A stretch of 64,000 bases of DNA from Zeus faber. Taxonomy: Eukaryota > Chordata > Actinopteri > Zeiformes > Zeidae. The translations under genes and the position numbers were made by a program. The notes beneath the pieces are model-generated. The model was not told the DNA's origin and did no database searches. It saw nothing but the letters and a program-made list of their open reading frames with translations. The stretch's first letter is position 1. Each line of letters starts with the position of its first letter. Positions 36,981-50,858 of this stretch are shown here, piece by piece. The DNA is taken from the NCBI GenBank assembly GCA_960531495.1, contig OY482861.1, forward strand, positions 1,860,001-1,924,000. The letters are read 5' to 3'.

Positions 36981-39823
36981 TGAAAGAAAGATTGAAAGAT
37001 TGAAATATTGAAAGAAAGAATGAAAGAAAGATTGAAAGATTGAAAGAAAGATTGAAAGATTGAAAGATTGAAATAAAAATTGAAAGTTTGAAAGAAAGAT
37101 TGAAAGAAAGATTGAAAGACTGAAAGAAAAAATGAAAGGCAGATTGAAAGAAAGATTGAAAGATTGCAAGAAAGAATGAAAGAAATATTGAAAGATTGAA
37201 ATATTGAAAGAAAGAATGAAAGAAAGATTGAAAGATTGAAAGAAAGATTGAAAGATTGAAAGATTGAAATAAAGATTGAAAGTTTGAAAGAAAGATTGAA
37301 AGATTTAAAGAAAGATTGAAAGAAAGATTGAAATAAAGATTGAAAGTTTGAAAGAAAGAAAGAAGATTGAATGAAAGATTGAAAGAAAGATTGAAAGAAA
37401 GAATGAAACAAAGATTGAAATAAAGAGTGAAAGAAAGATTGAAAGAAAGATTGAAAGAAAGAAAGATTGAAAGATTGAATGATTGAAAGAAAGACTGAAA
37501 GAAAGAATGACGGACAGAAAGATTGAAAGAAAGAATGAAAGAAAGATTGAAAAAAAGATTGAAAGATTAAACAATTGAAAGAAAGATTGCAAGAAAGATG
37601 GAAAGAATGAAAGATTGAAATAATGATTGAAAGTTTGAAAGAAAGATTGAAAGAAAGATTTAAACAAAGAAAGATTGAAAGTAAGAAAGATTGAAAGAAA
37701 TATTGAACGAAAGATTGAAAGAAAGGATGAACGAAAGATTGAAAGAAAGATTGAAAGATTGAAAGAAAGATTGAAAGAAAGATTGAAAGAATGATTTAAA
37801 CAAAGAAAGATTGAAAGTAAGAAAGATTGAAAGAAATATTGAACGAAAGATAGAAAGAAAGGATGAAAGAAAGATTGAAAGAAAGAATGAAAAAAAGAAA
37901 CATTGAAAGAAAGATTGAACGACTGAAGGAAAGAATTAAAGAAAGATTGAAAGAAAGATTGAAAGAAAGATTTAAACAAAGAAAGATTGAACGTAAGAAA
38001 GATTGAAAGACATATTGAACGAAAGATTGAAAGAAAGGATGAAAGAAAGATTGAAAGAAAGATTGAAAGATTGAAAGAAAGATTGAAAGAAAGATTGAAA
38101 GAATTAAATATTGAAATAATGATTGAAGTTTGAAAGAAAGATTGAAAGAAAGATTTAAACAAAGATAGATTGAAAGTAAGAAAGATTGAAAGAAATATTG
38201 AACGAAAGATTGAAAGAAAGGATGAAAGAAAGATTTAAACAAAGATAGATTGAAAGTAAGAAAGATTGAAAGAAATATTGAACGAAAGATTGAAAGAAAG
38301 GATGAAAGAAAGATTGAAAGAAAGATTGAAAAAAGAAAGATTGAAAGAAAGATTGAAAGAAAGATTGAAAGAAAGAAATATTGAAGGAAAAATTGAAAGA
38401 TTGAATGATTAAAAGAAAGACTGAAAGAAAGATTGACAGAAAGAAAGATTGAAAGAAAGAATGAAAGAAAGATTGAAAGAAAGAATGAAAGAAAGATTGA
38501 AAGATTAAACAATTGAAAGAAAGATTGCAAGAAAGATTGAAAAAGAAAGATTGAAAGAAAGAATTAAAGAAAGATTGAAAGAAAGATGGAAAGAAAGAAA
38601 GATTGAAAGAAATAACAAGAGAAAGATTGAAAGAAAGAATGAAAGAAAGATTGAACGATTGGAAGAAATATTGACGGAAAGAAAGATTGAAAGTAAGATA
38701 GATTGAAAGAAAGAATGAAAGAAAGATTGAAAGATTTAAAGAAAGAATGAAAGAAAGATTGAAAGATTGAAATACTGAAAGAAAGAATGAAAGAAAGATT
38801 GAAAGATTGAAAGAAAGATTGAAAGATTGAAAGATTGAAATAAAGATTGAAAGTTTGAAAGAAAGATTGAAAGAAAGATTTAAAGAAAGATTGAAAGACT
38901 GAAAGAAAGAATGAATGGCAGATTGAAAGAAAGATTGAAAGTAAGAAAGATTGAAAGAAAGAATGAAAGAAAGATTGAAAGATTGCAAGAAAGAATGAAA
39001 GAAATATTGAAAGATTGAAATATTGAAAGAAAGAATGAAAGAAAGATTGAAAGATTGAAAGAAAGATTGAAAGAAAGATTGAAAGATTGAAATAAACATT
39101 GAAAGTTTGAAAGAAAGATTGAAAGAAAGATTTAAAGAAAGAAAGATTGAAAGAAAGATTGAAAGAAAGATTGAAAGAAAGAATGAAACAAAGATTGAAA
39201 TAAAGAATGAAAGAAAGATTTAAAGAAAGATTGAAAGAAAGAAAGATTGAAAGATTGAATGATTGAAAGAAAGACTGAAAGAAAGAATGACGGACAGAAA
39301 GACTGAAAGAAAGAATGAAAGAAAGATTGAAAGAAAGAATGAAAGAAAGATTGAAAGATTAAACAATTGAAAGAAAGATTGCAAGAAAGATTGAAAAAAG
39401 AAAGATTGAAAGAAAGAATTAAAGAAAGATTGAAAGAAAGATGGAAAGAAATATTGAAATAAAGATTGAAAGTTTGAAAGAAAGATTGAAAGAAAGATTT
39501 AAACAAAGAAAGATTGAAAGTAAGAAAGATTGAAAGAAATATTGAACGAAAGATTGAAAGAAAGGATGAAAGAAAGATTGAAAGAAAGATTGAAAAAAAG
39601 AAAGATTGAAAGAAAGATTGAATGACTGAAGGAAAGAATGAAAGAAAGATTGAAAGAAAGATTGAAAGAAAGAAATATTGAAGGAAAGATTGAAAGATTG
39701 AAAGATTGAAAGTAAGATTGAAAGAAAGATTGAAATAATGATTGAAAGTTTGAAAGAAAGATTGAAAGAAAGATTTAAAGAAAGAAAGAAATATTGAAAG
39801 AAAGATTGAAAGAAAGATTGAAA
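36980..39823. repeat. ~2.84-kb higher-order unit, copy 2
   Basis: This is the partner of 34090-36980. It carries the same variants in the same order and only a few substitutions. Homology ends at about 39823, where this copy continues into AAAGATTAAAAG. Confidence 0.87.
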
Positions 39824-41540
39824 GAAAGAAAGATTAAAAGATTGAATGATTGAAAGAAAGACTGAAAGAAAGAATGACGGACAGAAAGATTGAAAGAAAG
39901 ATTGAAAGAAAGATTGAAAAGAAGATTGAAAGACTGAAAGAAAGAATGAAAGAAACATTGAAAGATTAAACAATTGAAAGAAAGATCGCAAGAAAGATGG
40001 AAAGAATGAAAGATTGAAATAATGATTGAAAGTTTGAAAGAAAGATTGAAAGAAAGATTTAAACAAAGAAATATTGAAAGTAAGAAAGATTGAAAGAAAT
40101 ATTGAACGAAAGATTGAAAAAAAGATTGAAAGATTGAAAGAAAGATTGAAAGAAAGATTGAAAGAATGAAAGATTGAAATAATGATTGAAAGTTTGAAAG
40201 AAAGATTGAAAGAAAGATTTAAACAAAGAAAAATTGAAAGTAAGAAAGATTGAAAGAAATATTGAACGAAAGATTGAAAGAAAGGATGAAAGAAAGATTG
40301 AAAGAAAGATTGAAAAAAAGAAAGATTGAAAGAAAGATTGAATGACTGAAAGAAAGAATGAAAGAAAGATTGAAAGAAAGATTGAAAGAAAGAAATATTG
40401 AAGGAAAGATTGAAAGATTGAATGATTGAAATAAAGACTGAAAGACAGATTGACAGACAGAAAGATTGAAAGAAAGAATGAAAGAAAGATTGAAAGAAAG
40501 AATGAAAGAAAGATTGAACGATTAAACAATTGAAAGAAAGATTGCAAGAAAGATTGAAAAAAGAAAGATTGAAAGAAAGAATAAAAGAAAGATTGAAAGA
40601 AAGATGGAAAGAAAGAAAGATTGAAAGAAATAACAAAATAAAGATTGAAAGAAAGAATGAAAGAAAGATTGAACGATTGGAAGAAATATTGAAAGAAAGA
40701 AAGATTGAAAGTAAGAGAGATTGAAAGAAAGAATGAAAGAAAGATTGAAAGATTTAAAGAAAGAATGAAAGAAAGAATGAAAGATTGAAATATTGAAAGA
40801 AAGAATGAAAGAAAGATTGAAAGTTTGAAATAAAGATTGAAAGTTTGAAAGAAAGATTGAAAGAAAGATTTAAAGAAAGATTGAAAGACTGAAAGAAAGA
40901 ATGAAAGGCAGATTGAAAGAAAGATTTAAAGAAAGAAAGAAAGATTGAAAGAAAGATTGAAAGAAAGATTGAAAGAAAAAATGAAACAAAGATTGAAATA
41001 AAGAATGAAAGAAAGATTGAAAGAAAGATTGAAAGAAAGAAAGATTGAAAGATTGAATGATTGAAAGAAAGACTGAAAGAAAGAATGACGGACAGAAAGA
41101 TTTAAAGAAAGAATGAAAGAAAGATTGAAAAAAAGATTGATAGACTGAAAGAAAGAATGAAAGAAACATTGAAAGATTAAACAATTGAAAGAAAGATTGC
41201 AAGAAAGATGGAAAGAATGAAAGATTGAAATAATGATTGAAAGTTTGAAAGAAAGATTGAAAGAAAGATTTAAACAAAGAAAGATTGAAAGTAAGAAAGA
41301 TTGAAAGAAATATTGAACGAAAGATTGAAAGAAAGGATGAAAGAAAGAAATATTGAAAGAAAGAATGAAAGAAAGATTGAAAGAAAGAATGAAAGAAAGA
41401 TTGAAAAAAGAAATATTGAAAGAAAGAATGAAAGAAAGATTGAAAGAAAGTTGGAAAGAAAGATTGAAAGAAAGAAAGATTGAAAGAAATAACAAAAGAA
41501 AGATTGAAAGATTGGAAGAAATATTGAAAGATAGAAAAAT
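39823..41540. repeat. Region D block with ~1.2-kb-spaced copies
   Basis: AGAATGACGGACAG near 39871 and 41082, and the following TTAAACAATTG and GATGGAAAGAATG words, repeat at about 1.2 kb. The text resembles the ends of the 2.85-kb units, so this is probably an older relative of them. Confidence 0.62.
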
Positions 41541-44500
41541 TGAAAGTTAGAAAGATTGAAAGAAAGAATGAAAGAAAGATTGAAAGATTGAAAGAAAGAA
41601 TGAAAGAAAAATTGAAAGATTGAAAGAATGATTGAATGTTTGAAAGAAAGATTGAAAGAAAGATTTAAAGAAAGAAAGATTGAAAGAAATATTGAAAGAA
41701 TGATTGAAAGATTGAAAGAAAGATTGATAGAAAGAATGAAAGAAAGATTGAAAGATTGAAAGATTGAAATATTGATTGAAAGTTTGAAAAAAAGATTGAA
41801 AGAAAGATTTGAAGAGAGAAAGATTGAAAGTAAGAAAGATTGAAAGAAATATTGAAAGAAAGATTGAAAGATTGAAAGAAAGATTGAAAGAAAGAATGAA
41901 AGAAAGATTGAAAGAAAGATTGAAAAAAGGAAAGATTGAAAGAAAGATTGAAAGACTGAAGCAAAGAATAAAAGAAAGATTGAAAGAAAGATTGAAAGAA
42001 AGATTGAAAGATTGAAAGAAAGAATGAAAAATTGAAAGAAAGAATGAAAGAACGATTGAAAGAAAGAATGAAAGAATGAAAGAAAGATTGAAAGATTGAA
42101 AGAAATATTGAAAGAAAGAGAGAATGTAAGATTGAAAGATTGAAAGAAAGATTGAAAGATTGAAAGAACGAATGAAAGAAAGATTGAAAGATTGACATAT
42201 TGAAAGAAATAATGAAAGAAAGATTGAAAGATTGAAAGAAAGATTGAAAGAAAGATTGAATGATTGAAAGATTGAAATAAAGATTGAAAGTTTGAAAGAA
42301 AGATTGAAAGAAATATTGAAAGAAAGATTAAAAGATTGAAAAAAAGATAGATGGAAAAAATGAAAGAAAGATTGAAAGATTGAAAGATTGAAATAAAGAT
42401 TGAAAGATTGAAAGAAAGAATGAAAAATTGAAAGATTGAAAGAAAGAATGAAAAATTGAAAGAAAGAATGAAAGAACGATTGAAAGAAAGAATGAAAGAT
42501 TGAAAGATTTGAAAGAAAGATTGAAAGTTTGAAAGAACGAATGAAAGAAAGATTGAAAGAATGACATATTGAAAGAAATAATGAAAGAAAGATTGAAAGA
42601 TTGAAAGAAAGATTGAAAGAAAGATTGAAAATATTGAAAGATTGAAATAAAGATTGAAAGTTTGAAAGAAAGATTGAAAGATTGAAATAACTATTGAAAG
42701 TTTGAAAGAAAGATTGAAAGAAATATTGAAAGAAAGATTGAAAGATTGAAAAAAAGATTGATGGAAAGAATGAAAGAAAGATTGAAAGATTGAAAGATTG
42801 AAATAAAGATTGAAAGTTTGAAAGAAAGATTGAAAGAAAGATTTAAAGAAAGAAAGATTGAAAGTAAGAAAGATTGAAAGAAATATTGAAAGAAAGATTG
42901 AAAGATTGAAAGAAAGATTGAAAGAAAGATTGAAAGAAAGAATGAAAGAAATATTGAAAGAAGGATTGAAAAAAAGAAAGTTTGAAAGAAAGATTGAAAC
43001 AAAGATTGAAAGACTGAAGGAAAGAATGAAAGAAAGATTGAAAGAACGATTGAAAGAAAGAAAGATTGAAAGAAAGATTGAAAGATTGAATGATTGAAAG
43101 AAAGACTGAAAGATAGATTGAAAGATGGAAGATTGAAAGATTGAAAGAAAGATTGAAAGAAAGAATGAACGACTGAAAGATTGAAAGAAAGATTGAAAAT
43201 TTGAAAGAAAGATTGAAAGACTGAAAGAAAGAATGAAAGAAAGATTGAAAGAAAGATTGAAAGATTGAAAGAAATAATGAAAGAAAGAAAGATTGAAAGT
43301 AAGAAAGATTGAAAGAAAGAATGAAAGAAAGATTGAACGAAAGATTGAAAAAAGAAAGATTGAAAGAAAAATTGAAAGAAAGATTGAAAGAAGGAATGAA
43401 AGTAAGAAAGATTGAAAGAAATATTGAAAGAAAGATTGAAAGATTGAAAGAAAGATTGAAAGAAAGATTGAAAAAAAGATTGAAAGAAAGACTGAAAGAA
43501 AGATTGAAAAAAGGAAAGATTGAAAGAAAGATTGAAAGACTGAAGCAAAGAATAAAAGAAAGATTGAAAGAAAGATTGAAAGAAAGAAAGATTGAAAGAA
43601 AGATTGAAAGATTGAAAGAAAGAATGAAAAATTGAAAGAAAGAATGAAAGAACGATTGAAAGAAAGAATGAAAGAATGAAAGAAAGATTGAAAGATTGAA
43701 AGAAATATTGAAAGAAAGAGAGAATGAAAGATTGAAAGATTGAAAGAAAGATTGAAAGATTGAAAGAACGAATGAAAGAAAGATTGAAAGATTGACATAT
43801 TGAAAGAAATAATGAAAGAAAGATTGAAAGATTGAAAGAAAGATTGAAAGAAAGATTGAATGATTGAAAGATTGAAATAAAGATTGAAAGTTTGAAAGAA
43901 AGATTGAAAGAAATATTGAAAGAAAGATTAAAAGATTGAAAAAAAGATTGATGGAAAGAATGAAAGAAAGATTGAAAGATTGAAAGATTGAAATAAAGAT
44001 TGAAAGACTGAAGCAAAGAATAAAAGAAAGATTGAAAGAAAGATTGAAAGAAAGAAAGATTGAAAGAAAGATTGAAAGATTGAAAGAAAGAATGAAAAAT
44101 TGAAAGATTGAAAGAAAGAATGAAAAATTGAAAGAAAGAATGAAAGAACGATTGAAAGAAAGAATGAAAGATTGAAAGATTTGAAAGAAAGATTGAAAGT
44201 TTGAAAGAACGAATGAAAGAAAGATTGAAAGAATGACATATTGAAAGAAATAATGAAAGAAAGATTGAAAGATTGAAAGAAATATTGAAAGAAAGATTGA
44301 AAATATTGAAAGATTGAAATAAAGATTGAAAGTTTGAAAGAAAGATTGAAAGATTGAAATAAAGATTGAAAGTTTGAAAGAAAGATTGAAAGAAATATTG
44401 AAAGAAAGATTGAAAGATTGAAAAAAAGATTGATGGAAAGAATGAAAGAAAGATTGAAAGATTGAAAGATTGAAATAAAGATTGAAAGTTTGAAAGAAAG

Positions 44501-47500
44501 ATTGAAAGAAAGATTTAAAGAAAGAAAGATTGAAAGTAAGAAAGATTGAAAGAAATATTGAAAGAAAGATTGAAAGATTGAAAGAAAGATTGAAAGAAAG
44601 ATTGAAAGAAAGAATGAAAGAAATATTGAAAGAAGGATTGAAAAAAAGAAAGTTTGAAAGAAAGATTGAAACAAAGATTGAAAGACTGAAGGAAAGAATG
44701 AAAGAAAGATTGAAAGAACGATTGAAAGAAAGAAAGATTGAAAGAAAGATTGAAAGATTGAATGATTGAAAGAAAGACTGAAAGATAGATTGAAAGATGG
44801 AAGATTGAAAGATTGAAAGAAAGATTGAAAGAAAGAATGAACGACTGAAAGATTGAAAGAAAGATTGAAAATTTGAAAGAAAGATTGAAAGACTGAAAGA
44901 AAGAATGAAAGAAAGATTGAAAGAAAGATTGAAAGATTGAAAGAAATAATGAAAGAAAGAAAGATTGAAAGTAAGAAAGATTGAAAGAAAGAATGAAAGA
45001 AAGATTGAACGAAAGATTGAAAAAAGAAAGATTGAAAGAAAAATTGAAAGAAAGATTGAAAGAAGGAATGAAAGTAAGAAAGATTGAAAGAAATATTGAA
45101 AGAAAGATTGAAAGATTGAAAGAAAGATTGAAAGAAAGATTGAAAAAAAGATTGAAAGAAAGATTGAAAGAAAGAAAGATTGAAAGAAAGATTTTAAGAT
45201 TGACATATTGAAAGAAAGAATGAAAGAAAGATTGAAAGATTAAAAGAAGGAATGAAAGAAAGATTGAAAAATTGAAAGATTGAAAGAAAGATTGAAAGAA
45301 AGAATTAAACAAAGATTGAAATCAAGAATGAAAGAAAGATTGAAAGACAGATTGAAAGAAAGATAGAAACAAAGATTGAAAGAAAGAAAGATTGAAAGAT
45401 TGAATGATTGAAAGAAAGATTGACAGAAAGATTGAAAGCTTGAAAGATAGATTGAAAGAAAGATTTTAAGAAAGGTTGAAAGACTGAAAGAAAGACTGAA
45501 AGATTGAAAGAAAGAATGAAAGAACGATTGAAAGAAACAATGAAAGAAAGATTGAAAGATAAAAAGAAAGAATGAAAGATAGATTGAAAAATTGAAAGAT
45601 TGAAAGAAAGACTAAAAGAAAGATAGAAAGAAAGATTGACAGAAAGAAAGATTGAAAGATTGAATGATTGAAAGAAAGATTGAAAGAAAGATTGAAAGCT
45701 TGAAAGAAAGATTGAAAGAAAGATTTTAAGAAAGGTTGAAAGACTGAAAGAAAGAATGAAAGATTGAAAGAAAGAATGAAAGAACGATTGAAAGAAAGAA
45801 TGAAAGAATGAAAGAAAGATTGAAAGATTGAAAGAAATATTGAAAGAAAGAGAGAATGAAAGTAAGAAAGATTGAAAGAAAGATTGAAAGTAATAAAGAT
45901 TGAAAGAAAGAATGAAAGAAAAATTGAAAGATTGATAGATTGAAAGAAAGATTGAAAGAAAGATTTAAAGAAAGATTGAAAGACTGAAAGAAAGAATGAA
46001 TAAAATAATTAAAGAAAGATTGAAAGATTGAAAGATTGAAAGAAAGATTGAAAGAAAGAAAGATTTATAGAAAGAATGAAAGAAAGATTGAAAGATTGAA
46101 AGAAAGATTGAAAGAAAGATTGAAAGATTGAAAGATTGAAATAAAGATTGAAAGTTTGAAAGAAAGATTGAAAGATTGAAATAAAGATTGAAAGTTTGAA
46201 AGAAAGATTGAAAGAAATATTGAAAGAAAGATTGAAAGATTGAAAAAAAGATTGATGGAAAGAATGAAAGAAAGATTGAAAGATTAAAAGATTGAAATAA
46301 AGATTGAAAGTTTGAAAGAAAGATTGAAAGAAAGATTTAAAGAAAGAAAAATTGAAACTAAGAAAGATTGAAAGAAATATTGAAAGAAAGATTGAAAGAT
46401 TGAAAGAAAGATTGAAAGAAAGATTGAAAGAAAGAATGAAAGAAATATTGAAAGAAGAATTGAAAAAAAGAAATTTTGAAAGAAAGATTGAAACAAAGAT
46501 TGAAAGGCTGAAGGAAAGAATGAAAGAAAGATTGAAAGAACGATTGAAAGAAAGAAAGATTGAAAGAAAGATTGAAAGATTGAATGATTGAAAGAAAGAC
46601 TGAAAGATAGATTGAAAGATGGAAGATTGAAAGATTGAAAGAAAGATTGAAAAAAATAATGAACGACTGAAAGATTGAAAGAAAGATTGAAAGTTTGAAA
46701 GAAAGATTGAAAGATTGAAAGAAATAATGAAAGAAAGAAAGATTGAAAGTAAGAAAGATTGAAAGAAAGAATGAAAGAAAGATTGAACGAAAGATTGAAA
46801 AAAGAAAGATTGAAAGAAAAATTGAAAGAAAGATTGAAAGAAGGAATGAAAGTAAGAAAGATTGAAAGAAATATTGAAAGAAAGATTGAAAGATTGAAAG
46901 AAAGATTGAAAGAAAGATTGAAAAAAAGATTGAAAGAAAGATTGAAAGAAAGAAAGATTGAAAGAAAGATTTTAAGATTGACATATTGAAAGAAAGAATG
47001 AAAGAAAGATTGAAAGATTAAAAGAAGGAATGAAAGAAAGATTGAAAAATTGAAAGATTGAAAGAAAGACTAAAAGAAAGAAAGAACGATTGAAAGAAAG
47101 ATTGAAAGAAAGATTGAAAGAAAGATTGAAAGAAAGATAGAAAGAAAGATTGAAAGAAAGAAAGATTGAAAGATTGAATGATTGAAAGAAAGATTGACAG
47201 AAAGATTGAAAGCTTGAAAGATAGATTGAAAGAAAGATTTTAAGTAAGGTTGAAAGACTGAAAGAAAGACTGAAAGATTGAAAGAAAGAATGAAAGAACG
47301 ATTGAAAGAAAGAATGAAAGAATGATAGAAAGATTGAAAGAAACAATGAAAGAAAGATTGAAAGATAAAAAGAAAGAATGAAAGATAGATTGAAAAATTG
47401 AAAGATTGAAAGAAAGACTAAAAGAAAGATAGAAAGAAAGATTGAAAGAAAGAAAGATTGAAAGATTGAATGATTGAAAGAAAGATTGAAAGAAATATTG

Positions 47501-48000
47501 AAAGCTTGAAAGAAAGATTGAAAGAAAGATTTTAAGAAAGGTTGAAAGACTGAAAGAAAGAATGAAAGATTGAAAGAAAGAATGAAAGAACGATTGAAAG
47601 AAAGAATGAAAGAATGAAAGAAAGATTGAAAGATTGAAAGAAATATTGAAAGAAAGAGAGAATGAAAGTAAGAAAGATTGAAAGAAAGATTGAAAGTAAT
47701 AAAGATTGAAAGAAAGAATGAAAGAAAAATTGAAAGATTGATAGATTGAAAGAAAGATTGAAAGAAAGATTTAAAGAAAGATTGAAAGACTGAAAGAAAG
47801 AATGAATAAAATAATTAAAGAAAGATTGAAAGATTGAAAGATTGAAAGAAAGATTGAAAGAAAGAAAGATTTATAGAAAGAATGAAAGAAAGATTGAAAA
47901 AAGAAAGAAAGATTGAAAGAAAGATTGAAAGATTGAAAGAAAGAATGAAAGAAAGATTGAAAAAAGATAGAAAAATAGAAAAATTGAAAGATTGAAAGAT
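41540..48000. repeat. Region D block of ~1.6-1.8-kb units, three or more copies
   Basis: Corresponding points lie at 42858, 44530 and 46352 (steps 1,672 and 1,822) and at 43309, 44981 and 46759 (steps 1,672 and 1,778). A left part has a 1,600-bp step (42198 to 43798). The variants GATTGACATATTG, GACTGAAGCAAAG and GATGGAAGATTG are diagnostic of this block. It contains the longest minus-strand open frames in the window (842 and 787 codons). These overlap each other in different frames and break at repeat variants, so they are not genes. Confidence 0.75.
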
Positions 48001-49612
48001 TGAAAGAAAGATTGAAAGAAAGATTTATAGAAAGATTGAAAGACTGAAAGAAAGAATGAATAAAAGATTTAAAGAAAGATTGATAGATTGAAAGATTGAA
48101 AGAAAGATTGAAAGAAAGAAAGATTTATAGAAAGGATGAAAGAAAGATTGAAAAAAGAAAGAAAGAAAGATTTGAAATAAGAATTAAATATTGAAAGAAA
48201 GATTTTAGGAAAGGTTGAAAGACTGAAAGAAAGAATGAAAGAAAGAATGAAAGAAAGATTGAAAGATTGAAAGATTGAAAGAAAGAATGAAAGATTGAAA
48301 GAAAGATTGAAAGATTGAAAGAAAGATTGAAAGATTGAAAGAAATATTGAAAGAAAGATAATTTGAAAGTAAGAAAGATTGAAAGAAAGATTGAAAGTAA
48401 TAAAGATTGAAAGAAAGAATAAAAGAAAAATTGAAAGATTGAAAGATTGAAAGATTGAAAGAAAGACTTAAAGAAAAAATTGAAAGACTGAAAGTAAGAA
48501 TGAAAGAAAGATTGAAAGTTTGAAAGAAAGAATGAAATTATTAAAGAAAGATTGAAAGAAAGATTGAAAGTTTGAAAGAAAGAATGAAATTATTAAAGAA
48601 AGATTGAAAGAAATATTGAAAGAAAGAATGAAAGAAAGATTGAAAGATTAAACAATTGAAAGAAAGATTGCAAGATAGATTGAAAAAAGAAAGATTGAAA
48701 GAAAGAATGAAATAAAGATTGAAAGAAAGATGGAAAGAAAGATTGAAAGAAAGAAAGATTGAAATAAATAACAAAAGAAAGATTGAAAGAAATAATGAAA
48801 GAAAGATTGAACGATTGGAAGAAATATTGAAAGATAGAAAAATTGAAAGTAAGAAAGATTGAAAGAAAGAATGAAAGAAAGATTGAAAGATTGAAATATT
48901 GAAAGAAAGCATGAAAGACAGATTGAAAGATTGAAAGAAAGATTGAAAGAAAGATTGAAAGATTGAAATATTTAAAGAAAGATTGAAAGAAAGAATGAAA
49001 GAAAGATTGAAAAAAAGATTGAAAAAAAGAAAAATTGAAAGATTGAAAGATTGAAAGAAAGATTGAAAGAAAGATTTAAAGAAAGATTGACAGACTGAAA
49101 GAAAGAAAGAATAAAAGATTTAAAGAAAGATTGAAAGATTGAAAGATTGAAAGAAAAATTGAAAGAAAGAAAGATTGAAAGAAAGAAAGGTTGAAAGAAA
49201 TATTGAAAGAAAGATTGAAAGATTGAAAGAAAGAATGAAAGAAAGATTGAAAGATTGAAATAAAAATTGAAAGAAAGATTGAAAGATTGAAAGATGGAAA
49301 GAAAGATTGAAAATTTGATATATTGAAAGAAATAATGAAAGAAAGATTGAAAGATTGAAAGAAAGCTTGAAAGAAAGGTTGAAAGATTGAAATATTTAAA
49401 GAAAGATTGAAAGAAAGAATGAAAGAACGATTGAAAGAAAAAATGAAAGAATGAAAGAAAAATTGACAGATTGAAAGATATATTGAAAGAAAGAGAGATT
49501 GAAAAAATAAAAGATTGAAAGAAAGATTGAAAGTTATGAAGATTGAAAGAAAGAATGAAGGAAAAACTGAAAGATTGAAAGACTGAAAGAATGAATGAAA
49601 GAAAGATTGAAA
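48000..49612. repeat. Region D, linking segment
   Basis: GAAA/GATT repeat with a local doublet of GAAATTATTAAAGAAAG near 48535 and 48587. The right end resembles 15.1-15.4 kb (GAAAGTTATGAAGATTG, then GAAGGAAAAACTG). No gene or foreign element is visible. Confidence 0.6.
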
Positions 49613-50858
49613 GATTGAAAGAAAAAATGAAAAACTTAAAGAAAGATTGAAAGAAATATTGAAAGATAGATAGAAAGATTGAATGAAAGAAAGATTGAAA
49701 AAAAGAAAGATTGAAAGAAAGATTTATAGAAAGAATGAAAGAACGATTGAAAAAATAATGAAAGATTGAAAGAAAGATTGAAAGAAAGATTGAAAGAAAG
49801 AAAGATTGAAAGAAATATTGAAAGAAAGATCGAAAGATTGAAAGAAAGAATGAAAGAAAGATTGAAAAAAAGTTTGAAAAAAAGAAAGATTGAAAGAAAG
49901 ATTGAAAAAAAAGAAAGATTTAAAGATAGAATAAAAGAAAGATTGAATGAAAGATTGAAAAAAAAAGAAAGATTGAAAGATTGAAAGAAATATTGAAAGA
50001 CAGAAAGATTGAAAGAAACAATGAAAGTAAGATTGAAAGATTAAAAGAAAGAATGAAAGAACGATTGAAAGAAAGATTGAAAGAAAGATTGAAAGAAAGA
50101 TTGAAAGAAAGATTGAATGAAAGATTGAAAGAAAGAATGAAACAAAGATTGAAATAAAGAATGAAAGAAAGATTGAAAGAAAGATAGACGGAAAGATTGA
50201 AAGATTGAATGATTGAAAGAAAGACTGAAAGAAAGAATGACGGACAGAAAGATTGAAAGAAAGAATGAAAGAAAGATTGAAAAAAAGATTGAAAGACTGA
50301 AAGAAAGAATGAAAGAAAGATTGAAAGTTTAAACAATTGAAAGAACGATTGCAAGAAAGATTGAAAAAAGAAAGATTGAAAGAAATAATGAAAGACTGAA
50401 GGAAAGAATGAAAGAAAGATGGAAAGAAAGATTGAAAGAAACAATGAAAGAAAGATTGAAAGATTAAAAGAAAGAATGAAAGAAAGATTGAAAAATTTAA
50501 AGATTGAAAGAAAAACTAAAAGAAAGAAAGAACGATTGAAAGAAAGATTGAAAGAAAGAATGAAAGAAAGATTGAAAGATTAAAAGAGAGAATGAAAGAA
50601 AGATTGAAAAATTGAAAGATTGAAAGAAAGACTAAAATAAAGAAAGAACGATTGAAAGAAAGAATGAAAGAAAGATTGAAAAAAAGATTGAAAGACTGAA
50701 GGAAAGAATGAAAGAAAGATTGAAAGATTAAACAATTGAAAGAAAGATTGCAAGAAAGATTGAAAAAAGAAAGATTGAAAGATAGAATGAAAGAAAGATT
50801 GAAAGAAAGATGGAAAGAAAGATTGAAAGAAAGAAAGATTGAAAGAAATAAAAGAAAG
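49612..50858. repeat. ~1.245-kb higher-order unit, copy 1
   Basis: The unit starts at GAAAAAATGAAAAACTTAAAG. It includes GAAAGATAGATAGAAAG, a GATTGAAAAAAAAGAAAG run and the TTAAACAATTG module. Corresponding points recur at steps of 1,244-1,245 bp (49681 and 50926; minus-strand frame starts at 50444, 51688 and 52933). Confidence 0.88.

Noticed and set aside
41270..43798. 842-codon minus-strand open frame as a Phe/Ser/Leu-rich repeat protein
   Set aside because: It overlaps other frames with the same style of peptide. The strand lacks stops by composition, there is no unique domain, and frames begin and end only at repeat variants.
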